DNA of 64,000 nucleotides from Natronospira proteinivora (GTDB lineage: Bacteria > Pseudomonadota > Gammaproteobacteria > Natronospirales > Natronospiraceae): the NCBI RefSeq assembly GCF_024170465.1, contig NZ_JALJYF010000002.1:248001-312000 (forward strand), in the 5' to 3' direction. Numbering within the stretch: the first letter of the stretch is position 1; every line of letters starts with the position of its first letter. Below are positions 1-9,600 of the stretch, one piece after another. The notes under the pieces are model-generated. The model worked only from the letters and a program-made list of their open reading frames with translations. It had not been told where the DNA came from and made no database searches. Made by a program: the position numbers and the translations under genes.

Positions 1-639
1 CTGAAGATGTTCGATCTGCTGCTCGATGGTCTCCCGGTCCGCTTTGGGCAGGCTGTGGAACTGCTCCGGTTCCATCACTTCCCCCTTGCTGCGTGGGGCG
101 AAAGACATCTCCGAGGCAGTCTGGATCAGGGCGATGTCGTATTCTTCGGCCTCGTCCTCGATCTCCTTCACCGACTCCTGCTGTCGTTTCTGGAAGTCCT
201 GCTTGATGGCCTGCAAACGGGCTTGGTAATCCTCGCTTTCAAAGGCCGCCGGCACCGACGATTTCAGGCGTTCAATCATGCGATCCAGGTCCCGCCGGCA
301 GGCAGTACCCTGACCCGATTCCAGACGCAGGAGACGAGGCTTGTTGGCGTCCTCGAAATTGTGCACGTGACACCAGTCCGGTGGCACGACGGCTGCTTGG
401 GCCTTGTCTTCCAGGAATTTTCGAACCACGGTCTTCTTGCCCACCCCGTAGGGGCCGAGTACGAAGATGTTGAATCCCCGACTCTGGATGCCAGCGCCGA
501 ACTCCAGGGCGTCCAGTGCCCGATGCTGACCCACCACCCCTTCCGGGTCCCTGAGCTCATCGGTGTTCTCGAAGCGGAACTGCTCAGGGTCGCAAAAGTG
601 ATAGAGGGCCTGAACCGGCAACGCTTTGCTTACGGGCAT
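1..639 (-). CDS. Lon-like ATP-dependent protease, N-terminal part (cut by window edge)
   Basis: The first 213 codons of a larger gene are visible; its 3' part lies left of the window. The protein starts MPVSKALPVQALYHFCDP, followed by an opening typical of the YcbZ/LonB-like AAA+ protease family. A Walker A-like loop reads GPYGVGKKT near residue 66, within the family context 'GxNIFVLGPxGxGKKT'. A charged helical stretch follows around residues 130-190 (KRQQESVKEIEDEAEE), as in the family's coiled insertion. The ATG is preceded by GGGAG at good spacing, which fixes the start. The C-terminal serine-lysine protease domain cannot be seen, so proteolytic activity is inferred from the family. The gene is divergent from the FAD oxidoreductase to its right. 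Family call is fairly sure; substrate unknown. Confidence 0.85.
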   Translation of the reverse strand, partial: MPVSKALPVQALYHFCDPEQFRFENTDELRDPEGVVGQHRALDALEFGAGIQSRGFNIFVLGPYGVGKKTVVRKFLEDKAQAAVVPPDWCHVHNFEDANKPRLLRLESGQGTACRRDLDRMIERLKSSVPAAFESEDYQARLQAIKQDFQKRQQESVKEIEDEAEEYDIALIQTASEMSFAPRSKGEVMEPEQFHSLPKADRETIEQQIEHLQ

Positions 640-726
640 GAAGTCTCCCAATTTGATTGCTGAATAAAGGCACAAGATATCATGCCCCTTGGCCTTGAGG
701 GCCGTTGCTGACATACAATCCAAGTC

Positions 727-1818
727 ATGCGACTGGAACATGTGGACAACCTGATCATCGGACAGGGACTGGCCGGCAGCCTGCTGGCCTGGGAGCTGAT
801 CCGACGCAAACGCCGGGTCCTGGTGGTGGATCCGCCCCCGGGCCCCGCGGACCCAGGCGCCTCCCGCGTGGCCGGTGGCATTGTCAGCCCGTTGACCGGT
901 CGCCGCTTCACCAAGCCGGCGGAACTGGAATCCCTGATTGGCAGCGCAGTGGACCTCTACGGAGAGATCGAAGAGGCCTTCCGTCTTATCGTCTATCAGG
1001 AGTGCCCCATCTGGCGCTTGCTGGGAGACGATCTGGAATGGGCCAAACTGAACAAGCGCCGCGAGGACCCGGCCTATGAACCTTATATTGGGGAGGTACA
1101 GGCAGCTGGCGCCATGGGACATGGCCTGGCCGACCCCAAGGGCAGCGTCTGTTTGCACGGGGCTCGCCTGGATTTGGCCCGGCTGCTGGACCGCCTGCGC
1201 CAGTTCTTTCAGGATACCGCCAGATTGATGGAAGAACCGCTGGACCACAACGCCCTGGAACTGCGGGAAGGGATGGTCCATTACCGCCATATTCGGGCTC
1301 GCCAGGTGACCTTTTGCGAGGGCTTTCGGGTACTTGGTAACCCCTGGTTTCACTGGGCCCCAGTCCGCCCTTCCAAAGGCGAGATCCTGACCATCGGCAT
1401 TCGGCGGGAACTGCCCGAAGGTATTATCAATGCTGGCAAATGGCTGATCCCCCTGGGGGAAGGTCGCTACCGCCTGGGCGCGACCTATGAGCGGGACAAT
1501 CGGGACCCGGGCCCCACCGAAGCCGGCCGCCGGACATTGCTGGAGGCCTTCTCCCGCCTCTTTCTGGATCCGCCGGAAGTCACCGTGCTGGATCATCAAG
1601 CCGGGGTTCGACCGGGAAAGACCGATCACTATCCGGTACTGGGCCGGCACCCGGATCATCCCCAACTGGCTATTTTCAACGGCCTGGGTTCCCGGGGCAG
1701 CCTACTGGCGCCCCACTACGCCCGCCTGCTGGCGGACCACCTGGAGAAGGGCACGCCCCTGCCCCAGGCAGCGGACGCCCGCTACTGGCATGATAAAGGC
1801 AATGCGGTGAACAGCTGA
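727..1818 (+). CDS. FAD-dependent oxidoreductase of the DAO / MnmC1-like family
   Basis: A 363-residue protein with a Rossmann FAD-binding start (IIGQGLAGSLL; glycines at 12, 14 and 17). The C-terminal part carries the D-amino-acid-oxidase-type 'GVRPGKTDHYPVLG ... NGLGSRGSLLAP' pattern, which contacts FAD in this superfamily. No signal peptide is present, so it is cytoplasmic. Its TGA shares one base with the ATG of the next gene, an MnmM-type tRNA methyltransferase, implying translational coupling. In tRNA wobble-uridine modification, a DAO-type enzyme (MnmC1 domain, or the stand-alone enzyme of Bacillus) removes the carboxymethyl group of cmnm5U before methylation. The pairing makes that role attractive, but it is inferred from context. 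A glycine or other amino-acid oxidase remains possible. Confidence 0.82.
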   Translation: MRLEHVDNLIIGQGLAGSLLAWELIRRKRRVLVVDPPPGPADPGASRVAGGIVSPLTGRRFTKPAELESLIGSAVDLYGEIEEAFRLIVYQECPIWRLLGDDLEWAKLNKRREDPAYEPYIGEVQAAGAMGHGLADPKGSVCLHGARLDLARLLDRLRQFFQDTARLMEEPLDHNALELREGMVHYRHIRARQVTFCEGFRVLGNPWFHWAPVRPSKGEILTIGIRRELPEGIINAGKWLIPLGEGRYRLGATYERDNRDPGPTEAGRRTLLEAFSRLFLDPPEVTVLDHQAGVRPGKTDHYPVLGRHPDHPQLAIFNGLGSRGSLLAPHYARLLADHLEKGTPLPQAADARYWHDKGNAVNS

Positions 1819-2375
1819 TGAAGCCACCCCTGACCCAACTGGCCCATGACCACCTTGAACCCCTGCTCCGCCCGGGGGATTACGCGGTGGATGCCACGGT
1901 TGGCAACGGCCACGACACACTGTTTCTGGCTGGGCAGGTGGGCGAGTCCGGTCATGTGCTGGGGCTGGACATCCAGGAAGCCGCCATCCGGGTGGCGGGC
2001 GGACGACTCCGCCAGGCCGGACTGGATAATCGGGTCAGTCTGATTCAGACAGGCCATGAACGACTGACGGATATCCTGCCCACTGAAATGCAGGGCCGCC
2101 TCAAGGTGGTGATGTTCAATCTGGGCTACTTGCCCGGCGGCGACCAGCAGCTGATCACCCGGGCGGACACCACCCTGGAAGCCTTGTCAGCGGCCCTGTC
2201 CCAATTGGCCGAAGACGGACTGATCAGCCTGATGGTCTACCGAGGTCACCCGGGCGGACAGGAAGAGTACCAGGCCATTCTCGACTGGCTGAAGGCCGAG
2301 GAATGCCGCTGGTCACTACCACCAGTGGGCGAACGCCCCGACCACGCCCCGATCCTCATGCATATCCATCCCTGA
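1818..2375 (+). CDS. mnmM: MnmM-like tRNA (aminomethyl-uridine) methyltransferase
   Basis: A 185-residue class I SAM-dependent methyltransferase of the small 'rRNA_methylase' family (YtqB/MnmM). SAM motif I reads DATVGNGHDT (residues 25-34). The acidic end of strand 2 is GLDIQ (49-53). The family hallmark FNLGYLPGGD lies at residues 100-109, and a YRGHPGG motif occurs near residue 140. Characterised members methylate nm5(s2)U34 of tRNA to mnm5(s2)U34 in bacteria without the fused MnmC enzyme. The start overlaps the stop of the upstream FAD oxidoreductase by one base. The gene converges on the SDR gene with only 16 bases between them and no clear terminator. Family assignment is strong; exact tRNA substrates are inferred. 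Confidence 0.85.
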   Translation: MKPPLTQLAHDHLEPLLRPGDYAVDATVGNGHDTLFLAGQVGESGHVLGLDIQEAAIRVAGGRLRQAGLDNRVSLIQTGHERLTDILPTEMQGRLKVVMFNLGYLPGGDQQLITRADTTLEALSAALSQLAEDGLISLMVYRGHPGGQEEYQAILDWLKAEECRWSLPPVGERPDHAPILMHIHP

Positions 2376-2391
2376 CAGCGGGGCGACAACC

Positions 2392-3348
2392 TCAGGCCGA
2401 TGAAGCACCATCAATTTTCACGTCATCGCCGTTGAGGAACAGAGCTTCGGGCGCGGTGAGGTTAAGTACCACATCCGCCACTTCCGAGGGCTGGGCAATC
2501 CGGCCCATGGGGCTGTTTTCGCCCGCGCCTTCCAGACTGCCCCCCATGAAACGCTTCAGCAGATCCGTTTCGACACCCCCGGGGGAGACGCTGATCACCC
2601 GCACCCCGTCGCCGGCCTCCCGGCTAGCCGCAGAACGGGTCAGACCGATCACCGCATGCTTGGAGGCAGCATAGGCGCCAGCAAAGCTGGAACCACGGTG
2701 GGACAACATGGAACCGGTATTCACAATGACCCCGCTACCCTGTTCCCGCATCACCGGAATCTCGTAGCGCATGCCAAACAGGACGCCATCCACATTGGTT
2801 TTCATCACATCCTGATAGCTGCCGTCGCCGCTCAGATCGATCTCATCCAGTCCACCCCGGGGGCCTTCAATACCGGCATTATTGAAAGCGATATCCAGGC
2901 GACCTTCGGCGTCCACACATTGCTTGACCAGGTCCCGGACCTGGGACGCCTCACGCACATCGGCCTGGATAAACCAGGCCTTTCCGCCGTCATCACGGAT
3001 AGCAGCCTCAACCGCCTCTCCCCGTTCCTCGCGTCGACCACAGAAATAGACCCGGGCGCCGGCCTGGGCATAAGCATGGGCCGTGGCCTCACCGATCCCG
3101 GAGGTGGCGCCGGTAATCAGGACCACCTTATCCTGATAGCGTTTCCCGGACTGACCCTCACCGGCTCGTGAGGTACCCGCCAGCCCCGCCAGGCCGGCAC
3201 CGCCCAGGCCGACACCCGCCAGGCCCGCCACACTGCTGCCCAGAAAACGACGCCGGCCGGTGTCCACGGCCTCGTCTTCACCATCCGCGCCGGACAGCGC
3301 TGCTTTCCAATGGTGTTCCAGGCCCTTCTCATGATGGTGATCAGACAT
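2392..3348 (-). CDS. Tat-exported short-chain dehydrogenase/reductase
   Basis: A 318-residue SDR with an unusual N-terminal export region. After a histidine-rich start comes a twin-arginine motif GRRRFLGSS (residues 31-39) and a long Gly/Ala/Leu-rich hydrophobic segment, typical of a Tat signal. The SDR core follows: cofactor loop TGATSGIG (79-86), NNAG, a catalytic Ser in NTGSMLS, and the YxxxK pair Y226/K230. A basic residue after the second strand (CGRREER) favours NADP(H). Most SDRs are cytoplasmic; folding with the nucleotide before Tat export would explain the signal. It is the last gene of a minus-strand set with the SRPBCC protein and M19 dipeptidase. The start is supported by GGGAGAA. 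Substrate unknown. Confidence 0.88.
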   Translation of the reverse strand: MSDHHHEKGLEHHWKAALSGADGEDEAVDTGRRRFLGSSVAGLAGVGLGGAGLAGLAGTSRAGEGQSGKRYQDKVVLITGATSGIGEATAHAYAQAGARVYFCGRREERGEAVEAAIRDDGGKAWFIQADVREASQVRDLVKQCVDAEGRLDIAFNNAGIEGPRGGLDEIDLSGDGSYQDVMKTNVDGVLFGMRYEIPVMREQGSGVIVNTGSMLSHRGSSFAGAYAASKHAVIGLTRSAASREAGDGVRVISVSPGGVETDLLKRFMGGSLEGAGENSPMGRIAQPSEVADVVLNLTAPEALFLNGDDVKIDGASSA

Positions 3349-3363
3349 TCTGTTTCTCCCGAT

Positions 3364-3900
3364 TCAGGTATCGCAGCCCTGGTCCCGCTCATCCAGATAA
3401 CCGCGGACGCCAGATAGTTCTTCCCGGATCACATCATCCAGGGCACCACGAATGAAGATAATTGCCCAACGCCCCATGAAGCTCTGAAAGTCCACATTCA
3501 GGGTCAAGGTTACATGGCTCCCCTCGGTCTGCTCATCCAGCTCAACCCGGGCCCGGGCATTCTGGTCCTGGTGGGTCATAAAGCGATAATGCACGGCTTC
3601 CAATGGGCGACTCTCCACGATCTCAAGCCGGACCCAGCGCGCATCTTCATCCTCCAGCACGGCCACCGCCCCTTCACCGGACTCACCCTCGAGCCGACGC
3701 TGTTCATCCGGCACGCCGCCGATCAGGCTGGACCAGCTGGCCACCTGGGCGATTTCATTAAACAGGGGAAAGGCAGTTTCCCTCTCCACGCAAAGCAGCA
3801 CCTCGCCGCTACGCTCCACCTGGCGGGGTAAAAAGGCCGTCATCACCAATACCAGCGCCAACAGCAGGCCCAGGAAAATCCCGATCGCCCCCAATCTCAT
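3364..3900 (-). CDS. Membrane-anchored SRPBCC (START-like) protein, paralogue 1
   Basis: A 178-residue protein with one N-terminal membrane helix (residues 5-24) and a soluble domain resembling the SRPBCC/polyketide-cyclase fold that binds hydrophobic ligands. The mature part begins with Cys37 and ends with a Cys three residues from the C-terminus. The homologue at 12935-13492 also has one Cys in each of these places, with the shared signatures RW-V/L-R (central strand), an HY pair and GRW near the last helix. This suggests a disulfide in a periplasmic domain. AAGGAG precedes the ATG. The gene sits 12 bases downstream of the dipeptidase and 15 bases upstream of the SDR gene, probably in one operon. 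Ligand unknown. Confidence 0.75.
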   Translation of the reverse strand: MRLGAIGIFLGLLLALVLVMTAFLPRQVERSGEVLLCVERETAFPLFNEIAQVASWSSLIGGVPDEQRRLEGESGEGAVAVLEDEDARWVRLEIVESRPLEAVHYRFMTHQDQNARARVELDEQTEGSHVTLTLNVDFQSFMGRWAIIFIRGALDDVIREELSGVRGYLDERDQGCDT

Positions 3901-3912
3901 GAACAGACTCCT

Positions 3913-5235
3913 TTATTCGAAATCGTCGATACGGACATCCAGGGGACGAGTTGTGCCCTGCTCGGATTCCTTGTAGGCCTCATTGGCCCGGAACACCCGC
4001 AAGAGGTTTTGGCCTGCAATCTTTTCCAGTTCTTCCCGCTCATAGCCTCGCCGAATCAGCTCGGCAAACAGATCCGGATACGTCGACACATCTTCCAGGC
4101 CTTCCGGCACGGTGGTAATGCCGTCATAGTCACCGCCGATGCCGATGTACTCCACCCCGATGCGGTCACGGATGTAATCGATATGGTCCGCTACATCGCT
4201 CAGGGTGGCCCCGGGCGTGGGGTTGTCTTCATCCCAAGCCTCCATGCCGGCCTCCACCGCCTCGGGGTCGCCAATATGCAGGGACTCCAGCCGGGCCTGC
4301 TCCGCCGCACGGTTGGCCCCGTGCTGGCGAACGGCTTCACTGACGAAGGAAGGCACGAAGGTCACCATCACGATGCCACCATTCTCCGGCAGCCGGTCCA
4401 GGACATCATCCGGCACATTGCGGGGATGGGGAGTAACACCCATGGCCGAGGAATGAGAGAAGATCACCGGAGTTTCGGTAACGTCCAGCACATCATGCAT
4501 GGTGGACGGTGCCACATGGGACAGATCCACCAGCATGCCGATCCGATTCATCTCTTCAATGACCGCTTGGCCAAAACCGGTGAGGCCCCCGTGCTCGGGA
4601 TCATCCGTGGCCGCATCCGCCCAATCCGTATTCTGCCAGTGGGTCAGGGTCATGTAACGAGCACCCAAGGCGTAAAAGGTCCGCAGGGTCGCCAGGCTGT
4701 TATCCAGCACATGGCCGCCCTCCATGCCCAGCAGGGAGGCGATATGTCCCTCTTCAAACGCCTCTTCCAGCTCATCGGCCGTGGTGACATAGGACAGATC
4801 GGCGTGGCTGGCGATCAGACGCCGGGCAATATCGATTTGCTCCAACTGCGCCTTGGTGGCCTCCGCCCCCTCGAGACTGGGCGACACATAGACCGACCAG
4901 AACTGCCCGCCCACGCGACCTTCCCGCAAGCGGTTCAGATCGGTATGCATGGGAGGATCAAGCTCGGTGGTATCCTCGGCCAAATCGATCTCCGCCAAGC
5001 GATTGTCCACCCGCTGGCGGTACTGCCAGGGCACATCATTATGGCCATCAATCAGGGGCACCGATTCGAGAATGCGAATGGCGCGCTCCCGATCAGTCAG
5101 TTCTTCGGTTTCTTCCGTCTCGTTCTCAACGGTCTCCGCTTCCTGCGGCGGCTCGCCTTCTTCCGGCTGCAATGCCAGGACCGGGGCCGCAATCAGCAGC
5201 AGCAAGCTCAGTACACACCAATGAATACGGCGCAT
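3913..5235 (-). CDS. Membrane dipeptidase, peptidase M19 (renal dipeptidase family)
   Basis: A 440-residue secreted zinc dipeptidase. A signal peptide (residues 1-22, LLLLIAAPVLA) is followed by an acidic linker of about 25 residues rich in Glu. The catalytic domain begins at DGHND, with H65 and D67 as the HxD zinc ligands. Later family motifs are GMEGGHVLDNSL, GARYMTLTHW, DLSHVAPSTMHDV and IFSHSSA, then GIGGDYDG with a conserved aspartate region. M19 enzymes cleave dipeptides, and some accept D-amino acids at the second position. The ATG is preceded by GGAG. It is the first gene of a minus-strand set with the SRPBCC and Tat-SDR genes and diverges from the RND operon. The Glu-rich linker would suit a saline periplasm, which is only a suggestion. 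Confidence 0.93.
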   Translation of the reverse strand: MRRIHWCVLSLLLLIAAPVLALQPEEGEPPQEAETVENETEETEELTDRERAIRILESVPLIDGHNDVPWQYRQRVDNRLAEIDLAEDTTELDPPMHTDLNRLREGRVGGQFWSVYVSPSLEGAEATKAQLEQIDIARRLIASHADLSYVTTADELEEAFEEGHIASLLGMEGGHVLDNSLATLRTFYALGARYMTLTHWQNTDWADAATDDPEHGGLTGFGQAVIEEMNRIGMLVDLSHVAPSTMHDVLDVTETPVIFSHSSAMGVTPHPRNVPDDVLDRLPENGGIVMVTFVPSFVSEAVRQHGANRAAEQARLESLHIGDPEAVEAGMEAWDEDNPTPGATLSDVADHIDYIRDRIGVEYIGIGGDYDGITTVPEGLEDVSTYPDLFAELIRRGYEREELEKIAGQNLLRVFRANEAYKESEQGTTRPLDVRIDDFE

Positions 5236-5421
5236 GAATCACTCCATTTCAGTTCTCGGAATGGCATGATTCTATGCCATTCAAGGACCGAATGAAAAAA
5301 CTGGCAATTCCACTCACAGCCCCTATATTCCTTCCACCCCGCGCCCACAGTCACCGAACCCCACGGAAACCGCTCCCCCTGGCCGGATTCCAAGCAGCGG
5401 AGAAAATGATCCATCTGTTAC

Positions 5422-5449
5422 TTGCAGCGAAGAAATTTACTGTTATACT
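5422..5449 (+). promoter_or_regulatory. Candidate sigma70 promoter for the RND operon
   Basis: TTGCAG and TATACT are separated by 16 bases, about 50 bases before the adaptor start. The -10 matches consensus at five of six positions and the -35 at three. This is a pattern reading only. Confidence 0.35.
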
Positions 5450-5498
5450 TGGCTACATCACCTATACGGTAAGTCACAAACGTGGCAGGAGAAGGACG

Positions 5499-6584
5499 AT
5501 GAATTGGGCAAAATTTCCTCAAGCAGTACTCCTCATGCTGGCCCTGGGTGCTCTGGCTGCCTGCCAGGAGGACCATGCCGGTGAACAGAATGACGAAGAC
5601 AGTGAGACCCTGACCACGGTGCGGGTGGAGGAGCCGCGCCGGGAGCAGGTCAGCGCCAATCACCGGGCCACCGCCACCCTGCAAGCCATTTCCGATGCCC
5701 GGGTCCTGGCCCGTGCCGAAGGCCTGGTCCGGGAACTGCGGGTCGAGGAAGGCGACATGGTCGAGGAAGGCGACATCCTGGCCGTGCTGGACGACCGCCG
5801 GCGACGCCTGGAAGTGGAACAGCATCGCGCCAATCTCTCGGGCCTGGAGCAGGATTTGACCCGGCACAAGCGGATGCTGGAAGAGTCTTTGGTCAGCGCC
5901 GATGCAGTGGAACAACTGCGCTATGAAGTGGAAGCCCAGCGGGCCGGCCTGGCCCTGGCCGAGGTGGAACTGACCGAAACCCGGATCAAGGCACCCGTGG
6001 ACGGGGTGGTCTCTGAGCGCCATATCCGCCGGGGCGATAACGTCAGCCCCGGCGACACCGTGTTTCGGGTCACCAATACCCAGCAGCTGGAAGCGGAAGT
6101 ACACGTCCCCGAGCGCCTGCTTGGCCGACTGGCCGTGGATCAGCTGGTGGAAATCCGCACGGACGCGGCGCCGGATCAAATTCACACCGGCCAGATCGCG
6201 CGTATCAGCCCGATCGTCAACGCAGACTCGGGCACGGTGAAGACCACCGTGCGTGTCCAAGACAGTGACGGCCTGCTGCGCCCCGGCGCCTTTGCCCGGG
6301 TTCGTATTCTCTATGAAACCCGCGACAACGCCCTGATGGTGCCCCGCCAGGCCCTGACCTTCGAAAACGGCCGCACCAGCCTGTTCGTGGTGGAAGACGG
6401 CGTGGCCAAACGCCGTACCGTCACCACCGGGCAAAGCTCGGATGGCTGGGTAGAGATCACCGAAGGCCTGTCCGAGCAACTGCCGGTCATCACCCTGGGC
6501 CATGCCACCCTGCGGGACGGGGCCAAGGTCCGGATCAATGGTCAGGAACGCAGCGAGCAGCTGGCCGACAACCAGCACGGTTAA
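5499..6584 (+). CDS. RND efflux periplasmic adaptor lipoprotein (MFP/HlyD family)
   Basis: A 361-residue membrane fusion protein that would link the two downstream RND permeases to an outer-membrane channel. The ATG is chosen because AGGAGAAGG lies just before it and it opens a lipoprotein signal (LALGALAAC, lipid cysteine C22); an in-frame start 225 bases upstream would bury that signal. The biotinyl-lipoyl half-motif (ARAEGLVRELRVEEGDMVEEGDIL) is followed by an alpha-helical hairpin (about residues 105-165). Then come the second lipoyl half (IKAPVDGVVSERHIRRGDNVSPG), beta-barrel and membrane-proximal domains. The first permease starts 25 bases later. No TolC-like gene is in the window, so the channel must be encoded elsewhere. 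Substrate unknown. Confidence 0.93.
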   Translation: MNWAKFPQAVLLMLALGALAACQEDHAGEQNDEDSETLTTVRVEEPRREQVSANHRATATLQAISDARVLARAEGLVRELRVEEGDMVEEGDILAVLDDRRRRLEVEQHRANLSGLEQDLTRHKRMLEESLVSADAVEQLRYEVEAQRAGLALAEVELTETRIKAPVDGVVSERHIRRGDNVSPGDTVFRVTNTQQLEAEVHVPERLLGRLAVDQLVEIRTDAAPDQIHTGQIARISPIVNADSGTVKTTVRVQDSDGLLRPGAFARVRILYETRDNALMVPRQALTFENGRTSLFVVEDGVAKRRTVTTGQSSDGWVEITEGLSEQLPVITLGHATLRDGAKVRINGQERSEQLADNQHG

Positions 6585-6609
6585 CCCGAATAGCGACTAG
6601 GAATCGATC

Positions 6610-9600
6610 ATGCGACGCAAGACGCTTGGCATAGTGGATCTGGCAACCCGGCGGCGAGTCACCATCGCCATGATTGCCCTGGGGGTCGTGGTCTTCGGCT
6701 TGGTGGCCCAATCCCGTCTGGCGGTGAACCTGCTGCCGGAGATGAGCTATCCCAGCCTGACCGTACGCACTGAGCTCCCGGGCGGCGCCCCCCAGGAGAT
6801 TGAGTACCTGCTGACCCGGCCGGTGGAGGAAGTGCTGGCCACCGTCAGTGGCGTACGCCGCGTCACCTCGGTCTCCCAGGCCGGACAATCCGATGTCACC
6901 CTGGAATTCGCTTGGGGCACCGGCATGGATACCGCCGTGGTGGAGGTGCGGGAGAAGCTGGACCGCATCACCCTACCCCTGGAAGCCGAACGTCCCTTGT
7001 TATTGCGCTTTGATCCCTCCACGGACCCCATCCTGAGGCTCAGCCTGGGGGATGGTGAAAATGGCAACCTGGAACGCCTGCGTCGCTATGCCGAAGACCA
7101 GCTGGCCCGGGATCTGGAAACCGTGGAGGGCGTGGCCGCCGTTCGCGTCTCCGGGGGTCTGGACAATGAAGTCCAGGTGCTGGTGGACGATGACCGCATG
7201 GCGGCCCTGGGCCTTCAAATCGAGGATATCCGCGATCGCCTGGAAGCGGAGAACGTCAATGTCTCCGGCGGCAGTCTCTACGAGGGTTCCCGGGAACTGC
7301 TGGTGCGGACCATGAACCGCTTCGAAAACCTGGATGATATCGAGCAGACCGTGGTGGGTCGCCTGGAGGGCAATATTCTGCGCCTGAGCGAGATTGCGGA
7401 CGTCCGCATGGGGCATCGGGACCGGGAAGCCATCACCCGCCTCAATGGGGAAGAAGCGGTGGAAGTGGGTATCTACCGGGAAGGGGATGCCAATACCGTT
7501 CGCGTGGCGGAACTGCTGCGCCAGCGGCTGGATTCAGTCAAAGGTGAACTGCCATCGGGCATGGATGTGGCGGTGATCGCCGATCAATCCCAGTTCATTC
7601 GCCAGGCCGTTCGAGAGGTGGTCTCGGCCGGTTTGATCGGGGGCCTGCTGGCGGCCCTGATGCTGTATCTCTTTCTCGGCAGTGCCCGGCCCACCTTCAT
7701 TATCGGCGTCTCCATCCCCCTGTCGGTGATCGGCACTTTCCTGTTGATGCACGGCACGGGACTGAGTCTGAATGTCATGTCCCTGGGCGGGATTGCCCTG
7801 GCCGTGGGCCTGCTGGTGGACAGTGCCATCGTGGTGCTGGAAAGCATTGCCCGGCGTCGGGAAGCGGGGGATGATGCCCTCACCGCCGCCCGTCGCGGCA
7901 CCTCCGAAGTGGGCGGCGCGATCACCGCTTCCACCCTGACCACCATTGCAGTCTTTCTGCCCCTGATCTTCGTGGAAGGCCTGGCCGGCCAATTGTTTGG
8001 CGACCAGGCCCTGACCATTACCTTCTCCCTGCTGTTGGCCCTGCTGATCGCCCTGGCGGTGATCCCCATGCTGTCAGTGCCCGGCCAACGCCCGGACGGC
8101 AGTGATGATCCGGCCCTCAATGCCGAGGACCGGCGCGGCTGGCTGCGCCGGCTGCCGGGCCGGCTGGTGAGCGGTTTTTTCCTCACCCTGATGCTCCTGA
8201 TGCGGGGCGCGGCCCGGGCCATTGCCAGCGGCATGTACGGTCTTCTTTGGCCCCTGCGCAAGGGCTTCAATGCAGTCTGGAACCGGGTCGACCGAGCCTA
8301 CCCATCAATACTGGCCTGGTCACTGGGCAATGCCGGCAAGGTCTGGCTGATTACCCTGGCGGTGGTGGCCCTGGCGCTGGCCGTGCTGCCCCGCATGGGC
8401 ACCGAGCTGATCCCGGAGGTCAGCCAGGGCGAATACGACATGGTGATCGAGCTGCCGCCGGGCACCGACCTGGAGCGTACCGACGAAACATTGCAATCCC
8501 TGCGGGAGCGGCTGGACGGCGATCCGCGAATCGCGGTGACCGCCTCGGTGGCCGGCACCGGCAATCGCCTGGACGCCGCCCCCGGCGATGCCGGTGAAAA
8601 CCATGGTCAGTTGACGGTGCGCTTGAATCCCGGGCTGGGCGAGGCTGCGGAAGCGGCCACCGCCGATGTCTTGCGCGCTGCTCTGGAAGGCCGCGACGAC
8701 ATCCGTCACCGGATTGAGGCACCCGCCATCATGCGCTTTGAGCAACCGCTGGAATTGACCTTGCGCTCGGACAGCCTGGAGGCGCTACAGGCCGCCTCGG
8801 ATCAGGCCTTTGCGGCCATCCGGCAGGACGGACGTTTCCGGGATGTCCGCTCCTCCATGGCGGAAGGCTATCCGGAGGTCCGCATTCGCTTTGATCGCGA
8901 CCAGTTGGCCAGCCTGGGCCTGGACGCCGGCACCGTGGCCCGCCGGGTGGCGGATCATGTGCGCGGCCAAACCAGCAGCCGCTACTCTCTGCCGGAACGG
9001 GAACTGGACATCCTGGTGCGGGGCCGCGAGGAAACCCGGTGTTCCCTGGAAGCCCTCAGGGCCTTGCCCATCAATCCGGGGGACGAGCGCAGCCTGCCCC
9101 TGGAAGCGGTGGCCGACATCCGCATTGAAACCGGGCCGGTGGAAGTCCGCCGCCACAGTCAGCAACGGGTGGCGGTGATCTCGGCAACCCCGGCTGGTGG
9201 CGACACCGGCAGGGCCAGCCGGGGCCTGGCCGAGCTGGCCGACGGCCTGGAGCTGCCGGGCGGTGTCACGGCACAAGTCTCGGGCCAAAGCGACGAAATG
9301 GAAGCGGCCTTCTCGGCCATGCAGATGGCCTTGCTGCTGTCCATCTTCCTGGTCTATCTGGTGATGGCCTCGCAGTTCGAATCGCTGCTGCACCCCTTCA
9401 TCATCCTGTTCACCGTCCCCATCGCCCTGGCCGGTGCCATCCTGGGACTTTGGGTCACCGGGTCCACCATCAGCGTGGTGGTCTTCATCGGCCTGATGAT
9501 GCTGGGCGGGATTATCGTCAACAATGCCATCGTCCTGGTGGATCGTATCAACCGCAATCGGGCCGATGGCCTGGGCTTGCGGGAAGCGGTGACCGAGGCG

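Noticed and set aside
7-663. 218-codon plus-strand frame at the left edge
   Set aside because: The opposite strand encodes a recognisable Lon-like AAA+ start with a Walker A motif and ribosome site.
4009-5295. A 428-codon plus-strand frame opposite the M19 dipeptidase
   Set aside because: The minus-strand frame has a signal peptide, zinc-site motifs and a ribosome site; the plus frame has none.
5418-6578. A 386-codon minus-strand frame opposite the RND adaptor
   Set aside because: Shadow of the adaptor gene; no signal, domain or ribosome site.
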